Below, piece after piece: positions 18,211-25,677 of a stretch of DNA of 64,000 nt (the stretch's first letter is position 1; each line of letters begins with the position of its first letter). Under the pieces are notes generated by a model. It searched no databases and had not been told where the DNA came from. It was given only the letters and a program-made list of their open reading frames with translations. The translations under genes and the position numbers were made by a program. The DNA is from Alphaproteobacteria bacterium. GTDB taxonomy: Bacteria > Planctomycetota > Phycisphaerae > UBA1845. Location: contig JANQQE010000021.1 in assembly GCA_028285105.1 (NCBI GenBank), positions 1 through 64,000 of the forward strand, in the 5' to 3' direction.

Positions 18211-19542
18211 TCAGAATCGCTTCCATACGTCGGATGAAAGCTCTTGTGACTTGGCAAATATCTCGCGCTCGTCCACACCAACCAATGCGCCTTCGCGAAA
18301 ACGCCACACCCCATCAACCATAACCGATTCGACGCGCGCATTCGGAAGTCCAAACAACACATGCCCGAGGAAGTTCTTTGAACCGAGCTGCGTCGGTGCT
18401 TGATAATCCATCAGCACAACATCGGCCTTTGTGCCAACCGCCAACCGCCCTACATCCCACCCCAAACACCGCTTCACGATCTCGCGGTTATTTTCAAGCA
18501 AGAGCGAACCGGCTTCGGCGAATCCAACACGCGGATCGCCGGTGTCGTGCTTGTGCAGCAGATTAACCGCACGGACGTCATCCAACATCGTCGCCGACAT
18601 GCCATCTGTCCCGAGGCCGACACAAACGCCAGTCGCTAACATCCGCTGAATGTCCGCTCGGCCCACCCCGTTGTTCATGTTCGACTGCGGATTGTGGACC
18701 ACGCACGTCGACGTACTCCCGAGCAATTCATGTTCGGCATCGTCGAGGTGAATGCAGTGCGCGCAGATCGTGCTTGGTTTCAATACGCCGGCATCGGCCA
18801 ATCGATTCACGACGCGCTTGCCGTACTTGGCGAGGCTGTCATCCGGATCGAACGTCGATTCCGAAACGTGGATATGAAACCCGTGATCCTTTCCCTTCAT
18901 CGCATCGACGCATCGGGCAAGCAAATCATCATCCAAAGTCATCGACGCATGCAGCCCAAACATACCGCGAGAAAGCCCATTCGGATCACCGGCTGATTTC
19001 TCAATAAACGCTGCGTTCTCTGCGACGCCTTCGTCCGCGATTTGCTGCCCATCACGATTGGAAACCTCATAGCACAGCCCGCTACGCACACCCACATCGT
19101 TCGCCGCATCCGCAATCGCATTGAGGCTTCCGGTCACTGCATTGGGCGAGGCATGATGATCGATGATCGTCGTCACACCCGCACGAATCGCCCGCGTCAT
19201 TGCCACCAGCGCGCTGTAACGCACATCCTCCAGCGTCAACGCCTTATCGAGCGACCACCACAATCGTTCCAGGATTTCCTTGAAGTTAGTCGACGGCGGA
19301 TCGTGCGGTGCGAGTCCACATGCAAATGTGCTGTAGAAATGATTGTGCGCATTTATGAATCCGGGAAGAACGAGTTTGCCACCGGCGTAGACAACTTCGC
19401 CATCCATCGAACCGGCATCTGTGCGCAGGCCGACCCATTCGATCTCACTGCCGCGAATCTTAACAGCCCCGTCATCGATCACGCCCGCTCCATTGTCGAG
19501 CGTGACAACCGTCCCGCCGGAAATCCAAACCGCATCACTCAT
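18211..19542 (-). CDS. ssnA: SsnA-type aminohydrolase of the amidohydrolase superfamily
   Basis: A 443-residue cytoplasmic enzyme with the metal site of the TrzN/AtzA/SsnA group: GFINAHNHFYS (His66, His68), FHIHVSES, ICAHCIHLDD and GLGTDGMSATMLDD. The NAHNHFYSTFACG block is characteristic of SsnA. In E. coli, ssnA sits beside ygfK in the selenium-dependent molybdenum hydroxylase cluster, and both were recently implicated in anaerobic purine/urate breakdown in gut bacteria. The same two genes are divergent neighbours here, which strongly supports the assignment. No molybdenum hydroxylase, ygeX- or ygeY-like gene is within the window, so the pathway here is incomplete or scattered. Confidence 0.88.
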   Translation of the reverse strand: MSDAVWISGGTVVTLDNGAGVIDDGAVKIRGSEIEWVGLRTDAGSMDGEVVYAGGKLVLPGFINAHNHFYSTFACGLAPHDPPSTNFKEILERLWWSLDKALTLEDVRYSALVAMTRAIRAGVTTIIDHHASPNAVTGSLNAIADAANDVGVRSGLCYEVSNRDGQQIADEGVAENAAFIEKSAGDPNGLSRGMFGLHASMTLDDDLLARCVDAMKGKDHGFHIHVSESTFDPDDSLAKYGKRVVNRLADAGVLKPSTICAHCIHLDDAEHELLGSTSTCVVHNPQSNMNNGVGRADIQRMLATGVCVGLGTDGMSATMLDDVRAVNLLHKHDTGDPRVGFAEAGSLLLENNREIVKRCLGWDVGRLAVGTKADVVLMDYQAPTQLGSKNFLGHVLFGLPNARVESVMVDGVWRFREGALVGVDEREIFAKSQELSSDVWKRF

Positions 19543-19736
19543 ACATCTGCACCCCGCATCAACATTCTCACGTCAATCCTTGGCTTCACCTTATCCCAAA
19601 GCGACACCGTGTGAAACAGGATGTGCTGCCGAATCGAAGGATACCTTTATACGCCCGGCAGATGGTGGTAACATCAACGAATCGCTGCACAGCCACGAGT
19701 ATTGAACAAGTCGAACGTTACGGAACACTATCATCA

Positions 19737-21719
19737 ATGGTCGAACTCATATGCACATCCTTCGCCGACCACGTTGTCCGAATGCATCGGGAGTTGCAAA
19801 CCCAATCGGCGATCTACGATTTTCCCAAGGGCAAATGGTTCACCCCCGACCCCACCGGTCCGGACCTTTCGGTTGCGTTTCACGATCAGCGGGCGGCCAA
19901 CGCTTCGGGACCTGCGGCTGGCCCGCATGGGCAGATGGCCCAAAACATTGTCCTCAGCTATCTGGCCGGCGGGCGCATCCTCGAACTCAAAACCGTTCAG
20001 ATCAACGATGAATTGAAGATCCCGCGCCCGTGCATCGACGCGACCAACATCGGTTACAACGTCGAATGGTCACAGGAACTTCGTCTGCACGAATCGCTGC
20101 ATGAGTACGTCAGTGGCGCGATGCTTGTACACATCCTGCGAAACGGCGACTTCTTCGATGGCATCGACATGTCTGCCCAGATCGGCGACGTCATCTACGA
20201 CATGTCGGTCGGGTACGATCTCAAAGGCATCCAGCACCCGCGCGTGTGCCGGTTCATCGAAGGCATGCTCGATGCCACGTCGATCATTGACGCGATGCGG
20301 TTGCAGATTCCCGCACAGTACAAACATCTGCGCGATCTCGAATACCCGTCGACGATTTCGCGATCGATCACACTTTCGACGTTTCACGGCTGTCCTGCCG
20401 ACGAAATCGAACGCATCTGCGAACATTTGATCGAAACGTACAACGTCAACGTCATCGTTAAAATGAATCCGCCGATGCTCGGCAAAGACCAACTCGAGCA
20501 TTTACTGCTCGACGTAATGGGATACAAAGAACTCAAAGTCCATCCGCCGGCATACACCAGCGGATTGCAATTCGACGAATCGCTCGACATCGTTCGCCGC
20601 CTCGACGCGCTCGCGAAGAAGCACGGCCTACGGTGCGGGGCCAAGTTTTCCAACACGCTCGAGGTCGCCAACCATCGCGACTTCTTCACTCCCGACAACG
20701 AGGTGATGTACCTTTCGGGCCAGCCGCTTTACGTTTTGGCGATGGCGCTGACCGCTAAGTTTCGGGCCGAGATGGACGCTGATGTACCGATCACCTTCAG
20801 TGCCGGAATCGATCAAAAGAATTTCGCCGACACGGTCGCATGCGGCATCGCGCCCGTGACCGTCTGCACCGACCTATTAAGGCCGGGTGGTTACGCACGA
20901 CTGCCGAAGTATCTGAACCAACTCGCAGCCGACATGAATAAACTCAGCGCGACCAACATCGATGAATACGTCTTGAAGCGTTGTGATGACGCGGCATTCA
21001 CCGACCCGATACAAGCCGGCTGGCACAATACGCCGACCATCGCCCAACAAGCTGCCGCCAACCCGCGATACCACCGCGACAAGAACGATTCTGTCCCCAA
21101 ACGAATCGGCTCGCACCTCGTTGTGTTCGACTGCATCACGTGCGACAAATGCATTCCGGTCTGTCCCAACGACGCGAACTTCACCTATCCGCTCGCCCAG
21201 CAGGATTTCAATTACCGCGACATCATCGTGTCAACCGACGGCCAAACCCGCTTCTCAAGCGACGTGCAATCCATGAAAATCGAGCGCTCGATGCAGATCG
21301 CCAACTTCGGCGATTATTGCAACGAATGCGGAAACTGCGATACATTCTGCCCGGAGTACGGCGGTCCGTTCATCAAAAAGCCAACGTTTTTCAGCCGCCT
21401 GGGCGAATTCCAACAACGACGCGATCACGACGGGTTCTATGCGAAACGCACCGAATCGCAAGACACCATTCAAGGCCGCATCGAAGGCAACGAATACCTA
21501 CTGCGCATCGATCGCAGGACCGGCAACGCATGCTTCATCGACGATCAAACAGAAATCCATTTCGACAAAACGCACGCACCGATTCGAGCTCATTTACTAA
21601 GCAACGGAAGTTCGGAAAACGTCGTCAACATGAAGACCTATCACACCATGCGCCTCCTGCTCGAAGGCATCCTTGACACATCACGCCTGAATCCGATCAA
21701 CACGTTGCGTTATTTTTGA
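19737..21719 (+). CDS. ygfK: YgfK-like iron-sulfur oxidoreductase lacking the central GltD-like domain
   Basis: About 660 residues from the ATG at 19737 (an in-frame GTG lies at 19611). The first 430 residues form a dihydroorotate-dehydrogenase-like barrel (GPAAGPHGQMAQNIV, MSVGYDLKGIQHPR, TLSTFHGCPADEIE, TDLLRPGGYARLP). Two ferredoxin-type cysteine clusters follow: CITCDKCIPVCP (about 466-477) and CNECGNCDTFCP (about 527-538). From memory, E. coli YgfK is about 1030 residues and carries an FAD/NAD(P)-binding GltD-like domain between these parts; here it is absent with no sign of frame disruption. It is divergent from ssnA. Electrons would have to come from a separate reductase. Confidence 0.85.
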   Translation: MVELICTSFADHVVRMHRELQTQSAIYDFPKGKWFTPDPTGPDLSVAFHDQRAANASGPAAGPHGQMAQNIVLSYLAGGRILELKTVQINDELKIPRPCIDATNIGYNVEWSQELRLHESLHEYVSGAMLVHILRNGDFFDGIDMSAQIGDVIYDMSVGYDLKGIQHPRVCRFIEGMLDATSIIDAMRLQIPAQYKHLRDLEYPSTISRSITLSTFHGCPADEIERICEHLIETYNVNVIVKMNPPMLGKDQLEHLLLDVMGYKELKVHPPAYTSGLQFDESLDIVRRLDALAKKHGLRCGAKFSNTLEVANHRDFFTPDNEVMYLSGQPLYVLAMALTAKFRAEMDADVPITFSAGIDQKNFADTVACGIAPVTVCTDLLRPGGYARLPKYLNQLAADMNKLSATNIDEYVLKRCDDAAFTDPIQAGWHNTPTIAQQAAANPRYHRDKNDSVPKRIGSHLVVFDCITCDKCIPVCPNDANFTYPLAQQDFNYRDIIVSTDGQTRFSSDVQSMKIERSMQIANFGDYCNECGNCDTFCPEYGGPFIKKPTFFSRLGEFQQRRDHDGFYAKRTESQDTIQGRIEGNEYLLRIDRRTGNACFIDDQTEIHFDKTHAPIRAHLLSNGSSENVVNMKTYHTMRLLLEGILDTSRLNPINTLRYF

Positions 21720-21891
21720 AAGCGGGTGTCGCGACAAATCAGAAATAAAAGCCGAAATGATCTTACCAAGACCTGATCCCTTCATTTGCGCTTGCGAGGT
21801 GAAGACTTGGCTCGATGGCATGAGATGATGACGGGTGCAGGTGCGTTGCAAATGATTTGTTTCAACATCAATATGGAGTCGAGAGCTTAAA

Positions 21892-22662
21892 ATGTACCTC
21901 ATGTATGTCGACGAAAGTGGCGATCCGGGAATGAAGAATTCCCCGTCAAGGTATTTTATCTTGACCGGTCTTGTCGTGCATGAACTAAATCAGCAGGCCT
22001 GCCTTGATCAACTGATCGCATTTCGAAGGCGGATAAGAGACTCGTTTGGGTTGAAACTAAGGCAAGAGATTCATGCGTACGACTTCGTTTCGCGACATCC
22101 TGGCGAACTTTCTACAATTAAGAAAAATGATCGGCTGTCGATCATTAGATTCTTCGCACGCGAACTTTCTTCTATGCCTGACTTGAATATCATCAATGTT
22201 GTTGTTGACAAGTCTGAACGAACCGAAGACTACGACCCTTTTGATCACGCATGGACAGTTTTGATTCAACGATTTGAAAACACAATCTCATATCGAAACT
22301 TCTCGGGCGCACGAAACTCAGACGATCGAGGACTGATTCTTGCGGACAGGGGCGAAGACTTAAAGCTCACCAGGCTGTTGAGGAGAATGCGAAGGTACAA
22401 TCCAATTCCGAATCGATTGGCGGTTGGATCGGGGTATCGAAATTTGGTGATTTCGAAAATCATCGAGGACCCGATCTTCAAGGATTCAAGGGACTCCTAC
22501 TTCATTCAGGCTTGCGATTTGGCCGCATTTCTGATGAAGCAATACATTGACCCGAACACTTACATGCGGAAGAAAGCTGCTGATCGATATTGGCTTCTAC
22601 TTGACCCAATTCTGTGCAAAGCCGCATCAAAAGAAGACCCGCATGGAGTGGTTCGTCTATAA
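21892..22662 (+). CDS. DUF3800-domain protein
   Basis: A 256-residue soluble protein beginning MYLMYVDESGDPG, the signature opening of DUF3800, whose predicted fold is RNase H-like with acidic active-site residues (Asp7, Glu8). A second acidic block, RGLILADRGED, and a late QACDLAAFLM segment are also typical. Function is unknown; such genes are often found near mobile elements and defence genes. The gene looks poorer in GC than its neighbours, which suggests transfer. The ribosome-binding site is weak (GAGTCGAGAG upstream). Its stop codon overlaps the A-tract that serves as the T-run of a terminator on the opposite strand. Confidence 0.85.
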   Translation: MYLMYVDESGDPGMKNSPSRYFILTGLVVHELNQQACLDQLIAFRRRIRDSFGLKLRQEIHAYDFVSRHPGELSTIKKNDRLSIIRFFARELSSMPDLNIINVVVDKSERTEDYDPFDHAWTVLIQRFENTISYRNFSGARNSDDRGLILADRGEDLKLTRLLRRMRRYNPIPNRLAVGSGYRNLVISKIIEDPIFKDSRDSYFIQACDLAAFLMKQYIDPNTYMRKKAADRYWLLLDPILCKAASKEDPHGVVRL

Positions 22663-22690
22663 AAAAGGACGGCATCCTTCGATGCCGCCC
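22661..22690 (-). terminator. Intrinsic terminator for the leftward accessory genes
   Basis: On the minus strand a 10-bp stem (one G-U pair) with a GAAG loop is followed directly by six T residues. It lies about 160 bases after the small membrane protein gene and collides with the stop codon of the rightward DUF3800 gene. Confidence 0.85.
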
Positions 22691-22693
22691 AGG

Positions 22694-22731
22694 GGTATCC
22701 TACTACCCGGTCCAGCCGGGGGTCAGATACC
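22694..22731. repeat. Nested inverted repeats beside the terminator
   Basis: GGTATC at 22694 pairs with GATACC ending at 22731, and inside it CCCGG/CCGGG forms a second stem with loop TCCAG. The two-tier hairpin abuts the terminator hairpin, giving a compact structured block of about 70 bases. Its role is unknown. Confidence 0.4.
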
Positions 22732-22852
22732 AATGTAAATGATAAGACACAAACAACTTCCAGGCAAAATCTTTTCTCGTAGTCGAGTTGTCGTAACCGC
22801 TCAATTGTCTCGGGAGAGTTTGACCGACCGAATTGATGTGCCCTAGTCGTCC

Positions 22853-23065
22853 TTAACGAGCAATTTTGCTTGTTTTTCCCGCATCCTCATGCGCAATTCC
22901 CAAGATCAACGACACCCCAACGCCGAGAATCGTCAATACCAATTCCTCCGAAACGCCCAGCCCAAACTCTACCGCAAACGCAGCGACGACCGTCGCCAGC
23001 GCCACGCGCGTTTTACGCGATCGCAGTGGATTCGTCAGCCGCCTCCACATTGCTACTTTCGCCAT
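22853..23065 (-). CDS. Small basic membrane protein (holin-like topology), unknown function
   Basis: From the ATG at 23065 it has 70 residues, with a good ribosome-binding site (GGGGGTGGAG) just upstream. An N-terminal basic stretch (WRRLTNPLRSRKTRVA) precedes two hydrophobic segments, VALATVVAAFAVEFGLGV and LVLTILGVGVSLILGIA, and a short charged tail HEDAGKTSKIAR. Two short helices with basic ends resemble small phage holins or phage-associated membrane proteins, but I do not recognise a family. It lies downstream of the COG2401-like gene on the same strand and upstream of a strong terminator, so these genes probably form one unit. Confidence 0.6.
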   Translation of the reverse strand: MAKVAMWRRLTNPLRSRKTRVALATVVAAFAVEFGLGVSEELVLTILGVGVSLILGIAHEDAGKTSKIAR

Positions 23066-23159
23066 CACTCCACCCCCAATTATCCCTGTTATCCCCAAAG
23101 CCCGATCATCAATTCAAATCCAACTGCTCAACCCCCCAACCATATCACTCTCAACAAGA

Positions 23160-23203
23160 GGAGTGAGCGATTCGGCGGGTCACTCCGTTACGTGCCCGCC
23201 GAA
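23160..23203. other. Segment able to form an H-type pseudoknot
   Basis: Four arms interleave: GGAGTGA (23160-23166), TTCGGCGGG (23171-23179), TCACTCC (23180-23186) and CCCGCCGAA (23195-23203). Arms 1 and 3 pair perfectly over 7 bp, arms 2 and 4 over 9 bp. The loops are 4, 0 and 8 bases, a geometry compatible with coaxial stacking. It lies between the COG2401-like gene and the small membrane gene, so it could be a leader, a terminator or a switch. Confidence 0.5.
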
Positions 23204-23278
23204 CCGCCAGGAGGAGGATGCCAAGAGGATGGACTTAGAATGCTCAACGAATTTTGCACACGACACATGCATGCATCG

Positions 23279-24721
23279 TCACGCACCATGTCGCTTTGTT
23301 CTCTCCCAAAGGTAGTACACCGGCTTGCTGCCGATCAGATTGCGAAACAACCGTGCCAACATTTCCGATGACTGCCGTTCAACCCGCCGTTCACCGCCAG
23401 CCGTTGTTGCCTCGTACCATTGCGAGACCAATTCAGAAACAGCCGCTCGCAGTTTGGGACGCCGACACACCTGATTCTCGAAATCCGGCGACAACGGATC
23501 TGCCCCCAGCGCGCTCACTTCATCGATAATTCGCTGCCTCTTCGGAGGAACCTTGCACACGCCAATCCGCTTCATTCCCGCACGCTCGAACACCGGATTG
23601 ATCGCCCCCATCGACGCCAGGCATTCGACAAACCGCGTTCCTGCCAACGGAAGCGTCCGACGCACAAATCGATGAGCGATTCCGCACCCTCGCAAATCCG
23701 GATGCAAGACAAGCCGCCGCAAGATGCGCATTTCGCGATTGAGTCGTTTGAGATTACGGGTGTAGCGGCCATCCGTCGCCTCGTTGCGAAGGGCAAGCTT
23801 TGCGGGGCCATGCGAATACACGCAAATGCCCAATGGATCACCGCCTTTACCTTCGCGCAGAATGAACACCTTGCTGACAAAACCCAGTTCGTCGCTTGTG
23901 CGATAGTGCATCCGATAGAAGGCGTCATGATCGCGACGAGTCCCGCGTTCAATTCGCAAGCGACGCCAGATGCTCGGCGCACGTTGGAGGGGTTTTCGCT
24001 CGACGAATTCGAGTTCGCGGCCACTCTTGAGGTCAAGGCGCACGTCCGGCTGTAAGTCGGAAAGAATGTCGTCGTTATTCGTCGCCAGCACGACTGCCAA
24101 TCCGCGACGCGTCGCCAATCGGCGCAGGTTATACGCAATCGACTTCGCAGCCCGCCGATGTAACCCGCTTGCAAACTCGTCGATGATCAGGAGACCGGGC
24201 GCAGCCCCCTCCGATGCGAATCCAATCGCACGTGCCAGCCGCGCCCGGAACTTCTCCCCATCAGAAAGCTCTTCATAAACGCGCATCCAAAGTTGCGCCT
24301 CGCCCAGCGCACACTGACTCAAGATCGACATCGCATCGGACAGCGAAGCGCGCGGCGCCACCGCATCGATCAGCGCGCGGTTGGTTGGAAACTTCATTCG
24401 CGAAATGTTGTGCGCCCGAGGAAACTGCGACTCCACGACGTCAAGCCCCGTCGATTTACCCGTTCCCGAGTGTCCAACGAACGCCACGACGCAACCAGGT
24501 TCGATCGGAACAGCCCTATCCGGAAGCACCACTCGCTCACCGGAAGGAGCAACACCGAAATACCGAGCCACCTCTGCCAATCGGCTTGACTGACCGACCC
24601 GAGTCGCCTCGACCGAACAACCAATCCGAGCCATGGCCAATGCCCGCTCCGCTTCGACCGCCACCTTCTCTTCCGCCCTTCCAAGCTTGTCTTCAAAGAT
24701 CTCTGCCAAGTCGCCGCCCAT
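23279..24721 (-). CDS. ABC-type ATPase fused to a GNAT acetyltransferase-like domain (COG2401-like)
   Basis: A 480-residue protein. Residues 75-235 form an ABC ATPase: Walker A GHSGTGKS (83-90), a signature-like LSDGEKFRARLARAI and Walker B GLLIIDEFASG. Residues 255-400 look like a GNAT fold (FYRMHYRTSDELGFVSKVF, RLVLHPDLRGCGIAHRFV), the latter containing an acetyl-CoA-binding-like RxxGxA loop. This order matches COG2401, an ATPase-acetyltransferase family found in archaea, bacteria and phages; its GNAT part recalls Mu Mom, which modifies adenine in phage DNA. No transmembrane segments are present, so it is not a transporter. Adjacent to a phage-type repressor, it may be a DNA-modification or host-takeover gene; this is inference. 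Confidence 0.75.
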   Translation of the reverse strand: MGGDLAEIFEDKLGRAEEKVAVEAERALAMARIGCSVEATRVGQSSRLAEVARYFGVAPSGERVVLPDRAVPIEPGCVVAFVGHSGTGKSTGLDVVESQFPRAHNISRMKFPTNRALIDAVAPRASLSDAMSILSQCALGEAQLWMRVYEELSDGEKFRARLARAIGFASEGAAPGLLIIDEFASGLHRRAAKSIAYNLRRLATRRGLAVVLATNNDDILSDLQPDVRLDLKSGRELEFVERKPLQRAPSIWRRLRIERGTRRDHDAFYRMHYRTSDELGFVSKVFILREGKGGDPLGICVYSHGPAKLALRNEATDGRYTRNLKRLNREMRILRRLVLHPDLRGCGIAHRFVRRTLPLAGTRFVECLASMGAINPVFERAGMKRIGVCKVPPKRQRIIDEVSALGADPLSPDFENQVCRRPKLRAAVSELVSQWYEATTAGGERRVERQSSEMLARLFRNLIGSKPVYYLWERTKRHGA

Positions 24722-24868
24722 TCCAAAAACCCGATTTCCCAGCCAATTGCCGCACGCGATAACCTAACATATGCCGAATATTACAACGTGCGCAATGATT
24801 TGTCAATGGGATTCGGGCATTGGCCAGACCGACCCTGGCGTCGCGGGATTTCAATGGAAGTAAATTGG

Positions 24869-25531
24869 CTAGAGGTCGCGACTTACGAGCGAGGTGACGA
24901 TTCCTTGAATCGAAAAATCGCGACTCTCGTCGATGACGAGCGGTTGTGTTCCGGGGTTGTCACCGCGCAGAATGATGGTTCGCTTCCCACCGCTGCTATC
25001 GACACTCACTCTTTTAAGAGTTGGCTCGCCATCGACAAGGCAGGCGCAGATTCTGCCCTGCACGAGTTCCGGCTGAACTTCGGGGCGGTAGTGAACCAAT
25101 ACCATGTCGCTCGGTTTGAGCGTTGGCTCCATGCTGTCAAAAGTAAGGCGCAGGCAGTAAAAATCAGGCGACCACAGATGCTTGAGTACCGGAAACATTT
25201 GCATCTGTTCCTGCGATTGTGCGGGAGGGCCAGCCGGTATGCTGCCGAATGTCGGCAGGTGGCGAATCTCCAAACGTTGCGGGTTGTCGTGGTCCGCTCC
25301 TTCACCGATAAGCACTGCTTGCGGAATATCCAATGCCACTGCCAACGCATGAATCGTGCGCGGCGCCGGCTTGCGATGGTGGCGTTCGATCGCGGACAGA
25401 TACCCTTGATTGATGCCAGCCACCTTAGCGAGATTGACTTGCGAAAACCCCAACTCGCGCCGGCGGGCGCGCACCCGATCGCCAATTCTTTCCATTGATC
25501 GTCGCGCAATGACCGGGTTTGAGCTTGCCAT
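24869..25531 (-). CDS. Phage-type XRE/S24 self-cleaving transcriptional repressor
   Basis: From the ATG at 25531 it has 220 residues. Residues 15-70 are a helix-turn-helix (SQVNLAKVAGINQGYLSAIER). The C-terminal domain is a LexA/CI-like S24 peptidase: cleavage site Ala100-Gly101 in GSIPAGPP, catalytic Ser133 in FDSMEPTL and Lys173 in EPTLKRV. It should bind operators as a dimer and inactivate itself when RecA is activated by DNA damage. Its own promoter region carries an 18-bp imperfect palindrome, so it is probably autoregulated. It is likely a prophage-derived or element-encoded switch controlling the leftward accessory genes, although integrase and structural genes are not visible. Confidence 0.88.
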   Translation of the reverse strand: MASSNPVIARRSMERIGDRVRARRRELGFSQVNLAKVAGINQGYLSAIERHHRKPAPRTIHALAVALDIPQAVLIGEGADHDNPQRLEIRHLPTFGSIPAGPPAQSQEQMQMFPVLKHLWSPDFYCLRLTFDSMEPTLKPSDMVLVHYRPEVQPELVQGRICACLVDGEPTLKRVSVDSSGGKRTIILRGDNPGTQPLVIDESRDFSIQGIVTSLVSRDL

Positions 25532-25533
25532 AA

Positions 25534-25566
25534 TATTACTATACAGCAATAATCAACCAAACTCAA
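25534..25566 (-). promoter_or_regulatory. Leaderless sigma70-type promoter with overlapping operator for the S24 repressor
   Basis: Reading the minus strand, TTGAGT (25561-25566) and TATAGT (25538-25543) are separated by exactly 17 bases, and only six bases separate the -10 from the ATG at 25531. Transcription would begin at or beside the start codon. An 18-bp dyad, TATTACTATACAGCAATA (25534-25551, 14 of 18 positions symmetric), covers the -10, as expected of an autoregulatory operator. Confidence 0.65.
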
Positions 25567-25677
25567 GCGTTGGCTTAGGGAATCGGCCTCATGGGCAATT
25601 TTCCGTGACGAAGCGTGTGGGACAAATGGCAGGAGTTCGGCAAATGACACCCGCTCGCAATCCGCTACGATGCTGCC

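Noticed and set aside
23081..23098. Sequence resembling the I-SceI homing endonuclease site (ATTATCCCTGTTATCCCC)
   Set aside because: One extra base breaks the match and no homing endonuclease gene is present; coincidence.
23279..24721. Annotation of this protein as an ABC transporter ATPase
   Set aside because: It has a fused GNAT-like domain, no neighbouring permease and a modified signature; COG2401-like is the better fit.
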